Below, in pieces: positions 45,880 through 57,215 of a DNA stretch of 64,000 bases (positions within the stretch are counted from its first letter, which is position 1; every line of letters begins with the position of its first letter). The DNA comes from Malus domestica. Lineage: Eukaryota > Streptophyta > Magnoliopsida > Rosales > Rosaceae. The translations under genes were made by a program, and so were the position numbers. Location: assembly GCF_042453785.1 (NCBI RefSeq), contig NC_091665.1:22969501-23033500 (forward strand), given 5' to 3'. A model generated the notes under the pieces. It ran no database searches. It was not told the DNA's origin and worked only from the letters and a program-made list of their open reading frames with translations.

Positions 45880-47700
45880 TATGACAGAGCATAGGAGCAT
45901 AATCCTTGGTACAAGATATGTGAGACCTACTAAGCATTAGAGAAGCAACATTATTTGATGGATGCCCTAACCTATTGTGCCAAAGATTAGAGCTAACAAG
46001 CTGTCCAAGCAATGCAAAGTCTTTAGAATGGCCGTGAGAAGGAAGGGAATGATGTTTGACAAGAGAAGGAATATGATAGCGTCCATTACTACATTGTCCT
46101 TTGTATAATATCCTCCATGTGGCTTTGTCCTAGATCCAAACACAAAAGGCATCAAATACTAACCAACAATTGTTATCAAGACAAATGCGATGAACTGATA
46201 ACAAATTGTGAGATAGTTTAGGCATATAGAGAATTGAGTTCAATTTGAAGGGTTGCACAGGTGTTTGAATAATAGAACTACCAATATGCGATATTTTCAA
46301 ACCTTCACCATTAGCAGTTTGCACTGTCTTATTAGAGGGATAAGGAGAGGCCAATGACAAATTACTGAGACTGAGAAGAGACTGTATGCAGAGCCTGAAT
46401 ATTGGACTGAGGAGAGAAGGTAGGTGCAGAAAAAGCATAAGCATTGCTTGACATATGAGGATAGTGTGGACCACCAAAATTGGGACCTTTGTCATTGAAT
46501 AAGCAATACCAGGTAGTATGATTCATCTTACCACAAATTTGACAGCCCAGTCGTTCCAACTGTTTTGAATGACAAAATGGAGCAGTGTGACCAAGTTGAT
46601 TACACAATTGACAAGGAACTTGCTGTGTAGAAGAATGACCAAGATACTGTGACGAAGAAGGTCCAACAACCCCAGAAAATACAGGTGCAGGATGAGATCC
46701 ATGATTCGGAAACTGATGTCTTGGATTAGTATGAGGATACCTATATCCCTGATTAGATTTTCCTTTACCCTTGTTATTATTGTAGAAAAAGCGATATCCA
46801 CCAGAGAAACCAGAATTATGTCCTGAAGCACCAAGATGAAGACCCCCATATTGATGTTGAGATGTAGAGAATTTAGAACCACCAGAGTCATTTGCCACCA
46901 TGGCAGACATAAACCGAGATGGCACATTACTGTCAACAATCAATTCTTCAGCAAGAAGTTGCACCCGGAGTTCTTGGAGAGAAATGACACTTTCACGACC
47001 CCTAATAACACTTCGAAAAGTATTAAACTCAGGAGGTAGACCATTTAGTGCTAAAATAACAATATCCTCATCTGCAAAGATCACTCCAGCAGCAGAGAGG
47101 TAATCCCGAGCTTCCTTAATTCTTTAGAGATATCGAGACACCGAATCAGCCCCTTTCTTGATGGTTTGAAGATTCGACTTGAGCTAAAAGATACTAGTTT
47201 TAGATACAGCAGAGAATTGTTCCTTTAACCTGGTCCAAAGATCATAAGCACTTGTGCTTCCAATAGCACAGGAGATCACAACAGGAGACAAAGTTGCAGT
47301 AATCAATTGCATAAGAACATAATTGTGCATCTTCCAAACAATGTAATCTTCATTCTCAGATTGAGTAGAGGAGATCACAACACCAACACCAGAAGCATTA
47401 GACGAACAAGTAATATTGCGAGATGGACAAGGAGTGGAGCCATCAACAAAACCCATAATATTGTGCCCCTCAAGCAACAATTGCATTTGAAATTGCCAAT
47501 TCAAGTAATTAGAATCATCAAGCTTAACATTCACAGATGTAGAAATCGTAAAGATAAGACCAGTAATAGGGGATTGAAGAAGTTGTAATTGAGAAGCAAT
47601 AACCATAGTTGCAGAATTGAGATGAAAAATCAACAGAGGAAATATCACAAACACCTGGTGTGCACAGTCTTGTAGTAGCAGGAAAAATGAGATCAAGAAA
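45880..47700 (-). pseudogene. Gag and pre-integrase of the deleted copia element
   Basis: Gag begins near 47610 (MVIASQLQLLQSPITG, LDDSNYLNWQFQMQLLLEGH) and continues with LVIDSTATLSPVV-like and YDLWTRLKEQFSA. It is broken near 47190 and 47090, then resumes with ADEDIVILALNGLPPEFN. Two zinc-knuckle-like motifs follow, CQLCNQLGHTAPFC (complete) and CQICGKMNHTTWYC (complete). The frame then runs into a protease-end/GAG-pre-integrase segment containing LWHNRLGHPSN (near 45970). The order matches copia. Frame breaks make it non-coding as a whole. Confidence 0.75.
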
Positions 47701-47853
47701 CCCAGAAACCCTAGAAATCACAGAAGAAGAAAATACCAGAATTCAACCAAGACGCAGCAATATACTGTCGTCGAGAAACAAAAAGGATTAGAAAAGCGGA
47801 AGCAGCCGTAGAATCGGAGAAAATAGCGTAAGCAACAATGGCAATTGATACCA

Positions 47854-48094
47854 TCTTAATGTAGAAAAGGAAGAGATCAAGAGAGAAGAACAGAGCTTCA
47901 AGAACTAGAGAGGGAAAGATTTAGAGAGAGAAAAACTATTGAATCTTTATTATTTCTGTTTTCCTTAATCTCAAATCTATTACAATGATGTATTTATAGA
48001 AAGAACACATTCTCTAACAACTTAACTAACTAAGAGTTATAATCCTGTGACAAATGGCACAATCCTACCCACTGCCTATATCTATATCCTTACA
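47854..48094 (-). repeat. 5' LTR of the deleted copia element
   Basis: Plus strand begins tcttaatgtagaaaag (TC where the partner has TG) and ends atatccttaca, followed by the target duplication caaat. About 97.5% identical to the other LTR. Confidence 0.92.
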
Positions 48095-48099
48095 CAAAT

Positions 48100-50431
48100 A
48101 AGTTCAATTATGAAGCCAAAAATTTGCAGCAAATGCACAGCTCATACAATCAGTGCATTGAGTGATGAATGATGATATTCTAATGTGGTTGAGTTCATGC
48201 TAAATATATGAATTCTAAAAAATAATCAATTAAAACGTGACATCTAATATGGACACTTCATTAAATGTTTATTAATATTTGTGGTGCGGTTCGGTTTCGG
48301 TGCAGTTTTCAAAAGCCAAAACCAAAAGCAAACCATTTTTTACATTGTGGTTTGGTTTCAAAACCGAAACCGTTTCAAAACCGCAAAACCTAACCGTTTG
48401 GTGCAGTTTGATTTGGTTCGTGTTTCGGTTTCGGTTTTGGTTTCGGTTTTCGGTTCCAAGTGCCCACCCCTATTGCACAATCCCACTAAAGCCGAAAAAC
48501 CATAAAGAGAATGATGGGCAAAACCGGGTGGGCACTGTTAATGAACAATAATTTTCCACCGTGTTTTTGAAGAGAGTAATATATGAAGAAGTACCCCAAT
48601 TTACCAAGTGTTGAGCTATATATTTTCACAACCAAAATATATTAGCAAGTCTTATTAAAAATAGGGAGACTTCAAAATAATAATAACAATAATAATAGAG
48701 TCCAAAATGTAGCTGACTAGAAATAAAGCTCACATTATGTGTGTGTATATATTCTTATATATACTATATTTATATAATATATATAAGAAATAAAGAGAGG
48801 AAAAAACAACTCTACATCCGCACACATGGACCTCAACGTTTGCCAAGTCTGAAGGAGTTTGTCATCTACATGGCAACCGGGTATAGAGAACGTGTGTATC
48901 TAGAACCCTCAAAAACTCCCACGTTCTCCACTCAAGAGATGATTTTCTCTCAGCATCTCTACACCCCAGGAAAGTTGCATCCCACTAACTTCAGTTGCCA
49001 TGTTCACTGTTCGCCTATAAAAAGGCATCGAACCAAAGCAAAGAGGAAGGAAACAAGAGGAGAGACTCTGCAGAAATTGAGAGACAACGTTAAAGAACGG
49101 ACGACAAAGAAGAACAAAGCAAGAAAGCAAGGGGAAAACCAACAAAGCATTCAAAAGGTAAAAATCTAGTTTTCTTAAAAAAAATTCTTCGTTTGGTATC
49201 TCTCGGTCTCGCAGGGAATAAAGAAGCAGTTTGCTTCTCCAACCTATCCCATTCCCCAACGTCTTCCCAAATTGTAGCCCAACAAATCGCAACGAAACCA
49301 CCACTTCTCTTTGCTGCCTCTATGACAACCAATGAAGATTTTAGCAAAATGCAATGATTGGATCCAACCAAAAGAAAGAAACAATTGCTTGGGTGTCCAA
49401 AGAGGTTTTGAAACCGGTTCATTCGTCGTCAACCCACCGTGCCCAACGATGGTTTCACGAACGCAAAGATGGACATAGCTACAACAACCTCCCCATTTCC
49501 ATGGGTCACAAGCAGCGGAAGACAGCCATGCCATGATCTCTGCCCAGTAAGTTTGTCCACGCCAAGAAGAAAAAAAAATGAGCAGTTTGTGCCACTACAG
49601 TTAGTCCCATGAATTTCTTCGGGGTGGTTTAAACCAGCCCGTGAAGTTCCAATCAAACCTGAAAAGGAAGGAAAAATAGAGATTGTAAAGTCTGCAAAAA
49701 GAAAGCTACGGCAGGGAATAAAAAAAAGGAAGTTGTCTTCAAAGTTGCTGGGAAATTTGATACAAACACAAAGAAAAGATGAGATGGAAATGGATTGAGA
49801 GAAGCTCCAAATCAAAAGTAAAGGAAATAAGTAAGTTTTCATCAAGAAAAGTTTTGTGCAGTACTCGAGACGACGATACTATAGCACTTTGAAGTGCCGG
49901 CTTCACAGCTTTAATAGTTCTTCTTTCTTATTCCACATACTCCTACCTCTTAGAGAGAGATGTATCGCAGCAAAACCCAAGCAACCCAAGTCATTTGAGA
50001 GCTCTGCTTCTGGAAAAATCGAAGAAGTCTTCTGCTTGAGAAATGTGAAGAAAAAAGCAAGATGGGCGACTGCTTTTATTCCAATTTCATGTACGTTTCT
50101 CTGCACAAGGAAGGAAAAGTATATACAATGAGTTTAAAAACTCTAAAGGAAGAAAAGTGTTCCAGATACCTTTATAAAGCTAAGTATGACTTGGTTTTTT
50201 CCTGATGCCACATGAAGACTTGCTTGCACCTAGAAATCCAAGTCTACAAAGAAAAAAAACGGAAAGCCTGCACCTCACGTGCAGAAGAACAGAGGTTGTT
50301 GAAATTTGGAAGCTTAAAAGTTATAAAAAAAGTGGTCCTGCTGTCAGAAGGCTTGGAACAAATGGATTCAAAGTTCCATTTTTTTTAATGGCGCTGAAAA
50401 TTCAAAAGGCCGAAAAGAAATTCTCTAAATG
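48100..50431. other. Repeat-derived region without a clear gene
   Basis: At 48280-48475 a cggtttcggtt / ttcggttttgg array ending gtgcccacccct resembles a hAT subterminal end. From 48700 on, a TATA-like gcctataaaaaggc (about 49014) and purine-rich sequence suggest an LTR or leader of an old retroelement. The open frames at 48741-49169 and 49429-49845 have no recognisable domains. The phrase cctcacgtg recurs at 50273 and 51986, so this region and 51760-52150 are related. Confidence 0.35.
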
Positions 50432-50440
50432 GGTTTGACC

Positions 50441-51725
50441 CAAGGAAGAAAATATCGGTAATATCGGAAATATCAGTAGTCCGAAAACACGGAAATATCG
50501 ATGGAAATATCGGGATAATATCGATATCGATAAAAATTACATGGAAACCACGGAAATTGTAAGAAAAACTTGGAAATTTTTAATGAAACTTTGCAGGATC
50601 TTTATTTAGTCAATTATCTATTAGTTTATCACAAAAAATTGAAAGGAAATGCATTGCATGATGGATTTAACTGATTTAAGTTGATTATATAGCGAGCTGG
50701 CAAACATTGTGAGTGTAGAAAATATGTAGTAATTAATGAAAGAAGTTTAAACACACCATAATCATTTATATATAATTAATTAGTACAATATTGGGAGGTT
50801 TTATTTAGGATATTAAAAAAAAAGGAATTGAATAAAATGATGAAGAATAATGTGCCGAATTTGACACTTTAAATTTCTTACACATAAGCATGCGTCTAGG
50901 CGTTGAAGTTCCAAATTATAGTATATCAATTAACGATTGAAAATCAATAGGTTGAATAAGACTAAACTTTAATTTGGATACCGATTATGTTTTTTCAAGT
51001 TTATATAAAGTAAAAGAATTGAATTTTGGAAGCCAAGAGTGTGTCAATTGTTTTATAATTCGTCCGGTCAAACCACGGCGATTTGGCCGGCGTACAAGGT
51101 ATCAATCTCTTCGTCTCGTCGAGTAGTACAACTTTCCTTTTTGTTTCACTCAATTTCGTTGAGTATTGAAAAAATTATACTCATTTGAATTTTACCCAGT
51201 TTCCGGCGACCGCAGTGACTTTCGAGGCATTTTCCGGCCAAACCACGACGAGGCAGATGTCTTTTGAGGTACCATTCTCTTCGTCTCTTCGAGGGCTACA
51301 ACTTTCGTTTTTGTCTTGCTTGATTTCGTTGCGTTTTGACAAAGTTATGGCCGTTTAAAGTGGGCGTAAATTTTCGGCCGAAATTCTGATTTTCTCTCCC
51401 ATTGGGCGAGTCCCACATCGCCCATGCGAGGGCAGTGAGCAATCATGAAGTCCTATAAAACCCACATTCCCCTATTGAAAGAAACCTTGCTTGTTCGGCC
51501 TTTGGGCTATGAACAAGTGAAGTATGTGTTGAGTTTTCTCAACATATTTAAGTATTTTTTAGTATTATGTTGCGATATTATTGATAATTTTGAAAATATC
51601 GCGATATTATAGATAATATTGTGATATTTTAACAAAATCATTTGGATAGTTAAAAAAATATCGAACTTTAAAAAAAACGATAATATCGGCGAAATATCGC
51701 CGTTATTATCGATTTTTTCTTCCAT
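50441..51725. mobile_element. TIR element carrying a U2 snRNA-like segment
   Basis: The 1285-bp element has ends caaggaagaaaatatcgg and tatcgattttttcttccat (inverted: atggaagaaaaaatcgata), rich in atatcg motifs. A perfect 9-bp direct repeat ggtttgacc flanks it (50432-50440 and 51726-51734). Inside are two related blocks about 190 bp apart (51076 and 51244, each with ctcttcgtct and gatttcgtt-like phrases), and near the right end an snRNA promoter and U2-like sequence (51410-51530). No transposase. A truncated relative lies at 59380-59730. Confidence 0.7.
51410..51530 (+). ncRNA. U2 snRNA-like 5' region with snRNA promoter
   Basis: GTCCCACATCG at 51410-51420 is a perfect match to the plant snRNA upstream sequence element (RTCCCACATCG). 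TATAAAA lies at 51454-51460, 33 bp further, the spacing of Pol II-type snRNA genes rather than the shorter Pol III spacing. About 29 bp after the TATA start, aaaccttgcttgttcggcc begins. The 36 bases 51495-51530 (TCGGCCTTTGGGCTATGAAC and onward to GAAGTATGTGTT) match the conserved U2 5' region at 31 of 36 positions as I remember it. After that the similarity fades. The branch-point-pairing GTAGTA is GAAGTA here, so it is a pseudogene or a diverged promoter trap inside a transposon. Confidence 0.6.
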
Positions 51726-51734
51726 GGTTTGACC

Positions 51735-52669
51735 TATGCATCTCACGCGGGATAGACTTGGAGTCCCACTTTCTAATCAAGGGAAAGGCAAATATCATTC
51801 CACTTTGAACTGAGCACCTCACGTGGAGTTTGCTCAAGTGAAGGGGAAGAGTAGTTGTTGAACTTTTAAGTCCTATTGGAACTTGGAAGCTTTAAAAGTC
51901 ACATAAAAAAAAAAAGCATGGCTGCAGAAATATTGAAGTCTTACTTTTCCTTCAAGTCTCAGCCACAAAAACAAAAGCAAATGGTACCTCACGTGAAGAA
52001 AAAGGGAGCTCCATTGAAATTAGAAGTCCCATTTGGAACTTGGAGACCTTTAAAGTCAAATAAATAAAGTGCAAAGCCTGCTGTTAGATTAAAAGAAAAA
52101 CTTAGGTCTTGGGTCAAATGGGTTCAAAATCCCATGACAAATGGGTTTGAAAATTTAAAAGAAAGTTAAGGGAAACCAAAACCTGACTTAAAGTTTCAAG
52201 CTCATGCATTTATTTCATTGTTACATAATAAAGGTTTTTGTTCGAGCAGTTCATGAAGCGAAATGGATGAATGAGATGGAGATCAGTATCTACGACTCAG
52301 GGTTTGACCCAGTTGTATCATCCTTGCCCGGGCTTGTCCCTGATGCAATTCCCTCAAAAGCGCTAAGACTTTGACGTCATGTGATATCTCATCTGGACTT
52401 GGAAAAATCAAAGTGTACAAGGGAAGAAATAAGAAGCTTGCTACATACAATTCCCTCAAATTAAAATGGGAAGGCTATCCACAAAACCAGAAAAGAAAAA
52501 AAAAAAAAAAAAGGAGTAGCTCTTCCATATTACTCACATAGGATTTATGAATATGGCATTCATCAAAGTTAAATTTATTCAAGTAGTCTGAGATGTACGG
52601 CACCGAGAAAAGTCAAATACCAAAGTAATAGTGGGTTCATCACAAATATTCCCATTAAATTTACAAGAT
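51735..52669. other. Retroelement-like spacer
   Basis: Contains phrases shared with 50200-50400, such as cctcacgtg, gaacttggaagctttaaaag and agcctgctgt. It is probably LTR or untranslated sequence of an old Ty3-type element. Poly-A lies at 52497-52512. No gene. Confidence 0.35.
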
Positions 52670-53085
52670 ACAAATGGCACAAATCCATATCAAGTATTAA
52701 ATGGCACAAAGCCACGATGAGTCAAAATTTATGAACTACACCGGTTTGATTCCGTTAAGGATACGTAGGCAGTCTGATATCAAATTATAGACGCAACCGT
52801 GAAATCAAGACGAATCCATGGTTTATATAAACTAAATTCATTTCTGTTACTTTGACCAAGTAATTACAAATTCTACGAAGAGTAAAAGAGAAGCGAGCCA
52901 GTTCAAATTACGAATGACACGAAGCTGCTTCAAATGGTACAAAGCCGTTTCAAGTTACAAATGGCACAAAGCCATATCAAATTTCAAATGGCATGAAGCC
53001 GCGTCAAATCCCAAAAGGCATGAAGCTGAAGAAAAATCTCAAATGGCATGAAGCCGAATCAAATGCTCATCGCCCGCATGAGCTA
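52670..53085. repeat. Degenerate minisatellite, 20-25 bp unit
   Basis: The phrase aaatggcacaaagcc and variants (aaatggcatgaagcc, aaatggtacaaagcc) recur about ten times, spaced by roughly 20-25 bp or multiples, for example near 52673, 52706, 52937, 52961, 52986 and 53040. The array belongs to the untranslated part of the Ty3-like relic around it. Confidence 0.75.
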
Positions 53086-53230
53086 AAACTGCACAAAGCA
53101 TCAAATCCAAACAAGTACCAAATACATGAACTACGAGTGACTTGATCCCTCAAGAGGGTACGTAGGCAATCTAGGGTTCGACCTAGGTGCAGTCACAAAG
53201 TCAAACAAACACCAAAATCCTCAAGTTACA
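52730..53230 (+). mobile_element. Ty3/gypsy (Tat/Ogre-like) relic
   Basis: Two segments carry the phrase ggatacgtaggcagtctg (52758) and gggtacgtaggcaatctag (53157), each preceded by a ttgatyc-like phrase; the second is followed by aggtgcagtcacaaag. This wording is common near the end of plant Tat/Ogre-type Ty3 elements, from memory. No protein domain survives in the window. Confidence 0.45.
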
Positions 53231-53546
53231 TTTTATTCGAATTGGAATCAAAGGGTATTCCTTTCCCAAAAGAATGGTTGTAATTAATAGGCGCATAGCC
53301 TAGAATAGGTCGAACTCGAATTAATAAAACCCTCTTCGGAAAAATGAACGAGGGTGAAATTGTGTCGAGTGAATTATTTGTTTACATATTATGTACAATT
53401 TTTGCTTAACACCAAGTTTTTCAAATGATTTAAACATCCTTTGGCAATAATAAATGTCATGAAATTGCGTATGTCAGATGTCAAAATTGTATGTTACCAT
53501 GCACTCTCACCTGCTTGAGTTAGAAATGAGGTTAAGGAGTTTATAT

Positions 53547-53788
53547 TCACTGCAAGGGATCCACTGGATGATCATATCCAAATTCTTCTTCAGCCTGACT
53601 TAGCAAGTCTTGGAATGAAGAATGGTTCAAATATGAGATCGGAATCACAAACCGCTTCCTTTGGCTTTCCCAATAAGGACTGCAAAATAGCCATTTGGAA
53701 CTTCTATGACTTCCGAAGCAGCTTGGTTTGAGGTCGATTGTTGAAGATTTTTCTTAGCACAATTAATACCAGGCAAACGAAAACCCGT
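53547..53788 (-). pseudogene. SAUR pseudogene
   Basis: The minus strand reads (T)[16 protein letters not shown] then [20 protein letters not shown], typical of SAUR proteins (usual start MGFRLPxI). The start codon is ACG at 53788-53786 instead of ATG. After the [12 protein letters not shown] region the frame shifts; another frame then continues [17 protein letters not shown], then [14 protein letters not shown] deletion removes the GGLTIP segment before the final CSE. It is head-to-head with the SAUR gene at 53987. At least three lesions make it dead. Confidence 0.8.
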
Positions 53789-53986
53789 GCTTCTATAATA
53801 TTTTACAGGAAGAACAAGCAAAATATCTCAAAAAATTTGCATAACCCAAGTTGTAAATGCATGGAAACAAACCCAAGTTGCCTATGTAACCCAAGTCCAC
53901 ACATCTCTTCCACTGTCACAACTTTTTTCTTATCTCCAAAGATATCTTAACTCTTAAGCATAAAAAAATTCCACAGAAACCATGGT

Positions 53987-54271
53987 ATGAGCTTGATGTT
54001 GATCATCCGGCGATCTCTCTTGATTGCTAAGCAATCGAGTATGACCACAAAGAATGTCCCAAAAGGCGACTTTGCTGTTTATGTAGGAGAGGAACAGAAG
54101 AAGAAACTTGTAGTTTCTATGTCATACTTGAACCACCAATGGTTCCAAGACTTGCTAAGCTGTGAAGAGAAGTTCGGATTCACTCATCGGAAGGGTGGCA
54201 TCACCATTCCATGCATTGAAGAGGCCTTCATTGGTCTCAGTTCTTGTTTGCATGCCTTGTATCTCGAATGA
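53987..54271 (+). CDS. SAUR-family auxin-responsive protein
   Basis: A single-exon frame of 94 residues without introns, as usual for SAUR genes. The core reads NVPKGDFAVYVGEEQKKKLV then YLNHQWFQDLL and GFTHRKGGITIPCIEEAF. SAURs are small early auxin-response proteins; many inhibit PP2C.D phosphatases and promote acid growth at the plasma membrane. The core differs from the family norm at several places: VVSMSYLNHQWF where [12 protein letters not shown] is common, and one residue is lost in LLSCEEKFGF. The ATG at 53987 is chosen because the ATG at 53982 meets a stop at once. No clear TATA box lies close upstream. Function is likely but less certain than for the gene at 58196. Confidence 0.75.
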   Translation: MSLMLIIRRSLLIAKQSSMTTKNVPKGDFAVYVGEEQKKKLVVSMSYLNHQWFQDLLSCEEKFGFTHRKGGITIPCIEEAFIGLSSCLHALYLE

Positions 54272-54424
54272 AAGTCCCTATTCAACGACTTCCACCATCA
54301 CTTTTGAGTACTCATTTAAGAACATAAATGGAATCTTTGAGTCCTAAAGGAATATTGCCTCAAATGAGAGAATCCTTGTAGAAAAATCCTAAATTTGAAG
54401 TTTTTATGATTTTATGTGATAATT
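54272..54424. other. 3' flank of the SAUR gene
   Basis: AT-rich sequence holding the 3' untranslated region. No further feature is supported. Confidence 0.4.
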
Positions 54425-54650
54425 TGATTAGATGCACATTTTTTGTTTATGTTAACCTATTTTTTTAATTAATTAATAGCATTAAAATTAAAAACATTAA
54501 AAGCATTAAAATCTTCAATCAATCAAGATTGTGGCCGTTTTCCACTCAAAATGCACATTTTTTTGTTTATGTTAATATTTTTTTAGTTAATTAAAAACAT
54601 TAAAATTAAAAGCATTAAAAGCTTCTATCAAGATTGTGGGTCCCGTTTTT
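54425..54650. repeat. Direct duplication of about 110 bp
   Basis: Two adjacent copies share atgcacattttttgtttatg, aattaaaaacattaaa, agcattaaaa and tcaagattgtgg (starting about 54431 and 54549). The first copy has small extra segments. Origin unclear. Confidence 0.75.
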
Positions 54651-55596
54651 CACTCAAGGTTGTCCCTGTACGGTCCCTATATATGAGGACATACTCTATG
54701 TAGCCGCTGAGTCCCTATACTTTAAGGACTCACTTTCCGATCCAGTGAAGATTCATTTTGTCCTATATTTATTTTATACCCATTTTATACAGTGGTTGTT
54801 CCTGTTTAGAGACTACTAGAGATGCTCCAATCGAATCAAACTCCTCAATTTGTGGGGTGAAGAGTTGACAACTTGTAATGTCCTCATTGCATTTTGATTA
54901 TAGGGAATTAATTCAAAAACTCTATTCAAGTTCTGTTCAACAAGTTTATCATGGATAGTGATTTTCAGTATTTTCTTCTTCACTCCTCCCTTTGTTTATG
55001 TCTGTTTTTCAAACCCAATTAGTTTCTTCTTGAGAATAAATCTTCTGACATGAAGCCTGCAATGTGGGTTAATTAACGCCCCAACCCAACAAAATGGAGA
55101 ATTCTTGACTAGTTATTTTAAAAAAGTATATTTTTTGTTTTGCCCCTTAGAATTTCACTTTATTCTCACTTTGCCTTTTGATACACCATTTTGTCGCTAG
55201 AAACTCAATGCTTACATCACTTTCCCAAATTCTGTCAATTGCGTTGGAAAATCTGTTAAATCCGTTGACATCGCATGATTGAGTCTCATTTATTTCTGTT
55301 TTGATTTTCAAGTGTCCTAAATAATATTAAAATATATAATGATATTTTTTAAAACTAAAAGAAAAAAATCCAAATTTTTCCTTCTTCCCCTCCCCTCACC
55401 GCTGCGACCTCCAGTTGCCAAAATCCAAACAAACTATTAGAGTTGACAATTTCTTACATGATCCGTTAACACTATACGAAAATAACACGAAATTAATGGA
55501 TTTTAGGTCAACACGATAACTAATCGGGTCGTTATTGGGTTACCCGTTAATAATGGGTCTTTAACGGGTTTACACGTGGGTAACCCATTAAGAAAC
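54651..55596. other. Spacer with transposon remains
   Basis: At 55500-55590 the phrases aatcgggtcgttattgggt, acccgttaataatgggt and taacgggttt form a cluster of related short motifs, like the subterminal repeats of hAT-type elements. No gene. Confidence 0.35.
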
Positions 55597-55783
55597 AAAT
55601 TTTTTTGATGAATTTTTTTTTAGTATATCGATATTTTTACACTAAGAGGAGGGAGAGTTCAGCTAAGTCACACAATGGGTAACCTAATTTGGTCTCGAAT
55701 TCGTCATTCATGAGATTCGAACCTAAGACCTCTCACTTCCAAGTGAAGATAATACCACCAGACCGTAGTACTGAATGGCTATA
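55597..55783 (-). mobile_element. tRNA-derived SINE (third copy)
   Basis: Same family as 11954-12113 and 16066-16235. The minus strand has the head gccattcagtactacggtct, ggtggtattatcttcacttg, the B-box-like aggttcgaatctc and the tail of A residues (plus-strand T runs at 55602-55622). The body is more diverged than in the other copies. Confidence 0.55.
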
Positions 55784-57000
55784 TTGTATGTTAAATATGT
55801 ATTATTGTATTATTATTATTATTATTCTATATAAGTTAAGAAAATTTAAGTTTTATTTATTTTTATTATGAGAGTTTCTTATTATCATTACTGGGATAAA
55901 TTTTACTAGTCTTGTTGTCCAAAATTCAAACCAACTAGTATAGTATTAGTATAGGCAAAAAGACATACTTTCAATTCTAAAATTGCGACCCAACAAAGTT
56001 TTTTACTGTTTATCCTACAATCATACTCATAAATATTTTATCCTCTTAAAAAAGATGCAAAAATTGAGTTCCCAAAAATAAAAAAACGTAATTTTTGTTT
56101 CAGTAGGCAAAATGATATTGAAGTAGAGCTACAAGATGATTGTGACTTTCAGGGTTCTTCTTCAGTTCACATGCTGCAGTGACAACTAAATAATAATTTG
56201 TAATAGAAGACAATTATCTAGGGTCCCCACCATTACATCAAGAAAACAACTCCAGATAAAATACTAAATTATATACGTGTAAAATTAAACCCATACCTTA
56301 TTTCATTTTGATAGCCTGGATTGTAAAACTTGCTTTATATTGCTGAATAGAAAAAATCACATTGGTTTTATACACAGAAGTGTCAAAAGCTTCAAGTTCT
56401 AACTAGGAATCATGGTTCCAGTTTAGCTTATAACACAAGGCTTCATTTTAATCTAAAAAATTTTCCTCAATAAATTTAGTTTTTTTTTTAATTTACAAAA
56501 ATATTTCTTTGTTTCAAAACCGCAGAGTTCTATAAACCACAATACTTACATTTGACGTTGATTAGGCCTCAGAGTCTCAGACTCACAGTTACAGTCATGA
56601 TCCTCAACAAAAAATGTTACATACAAAATTTATGTTAATTTAGTTCTCTTTAATATTCATCCATTCCTAATCCTTTCTAAAAGCAGTTTAATTTACAACA
56701 AACCTAATAATATTACCTTTGGACTTGCTAGTAGAATCTTGTGCAGCTGTGGTATCATGGATGGAACCAAAAAATATGACTTAGAAAACAATAAAATTTG
56801 ACAGAACTTGGTGTATGGGCTTTAGATGCTTCACAAGTGCATAATAAACAATATAAACCACAGAAAATCAAACAGTTGTTTACAAAAAGTAAAAAATAAA
56901 AAATAAAAGAGAGAAATTTACATATATCTGAAATGAGATAAGATTGTTATTTGAAAAGCTTGTTGAGATTTCTTGGATGATACGATTGGTTCAACTCTAC
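55784..57000. other. AT-rich spacer, no gene
   Basis: Both strands were read. There is a (tta)n-like run at 55800-55825. Open frames are short and without domains. Confidence 0.4.
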
Positions 57001-57215
57001 TCACTCCACCAAGATTGTCCATGTGAATGGATGTGGATCTTTTCCGATGATTCTAGAGATGTTCACATCCTATCCGTTCATTGTACATCGTGTGAACAAT
57101 TTTCGTTAAACACTGTTTATGTTTAATTATAAATAAAAAATCAAAATAATTTATGACGGCATAATATATGATAAACGGATAGAATGTAAGGATCCTCACA
57201 AATGGGATCCAAATC
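57001..57215. mobile_element. MITE-like repeat, family B
   Basis: Contains atccgttcattgtacatcgt near the left and acggatagaatgtaaggatcc near the right. The same two motifs in related form occur at 62380-62600 (attcatcgtgtatcgtacgg and agaatgtaaagatcc). The edges and target duplications are not clear. Confidence 0.4.

Larger units (their letters stand above)
45368..48094 (-). mobile_element. Internally deleted copia retrotransposon
   Basis: A 2727-bp element reading right to left with the perfect 5-bp target duplication caaat (45363-45367 and 48095-48099). LTRs of 241 bp (45368-45608 and 47854-48094) differ at six positions by my count. The primer-binding site on the minus strand starts TGGTATCA right at 47853, and a polypurine tract (gagggggca) abuts 45609. 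The interior keeps gag and a little protease/GAG-pre-integrase, then jumps to the end of RNase H. Integrase and nearly all of reverse transcriptase are gone. It could only move with help from an intact relative. Confidence 0.92.

Noticed and set aside
48741..49845. Open frames on both strands up to 142 codons
   Set aside because: Lys/Arg/Gln-rich on one strand and Leu/Phe/Ser-rich on the other, no domains, in repeat-derived sequence.
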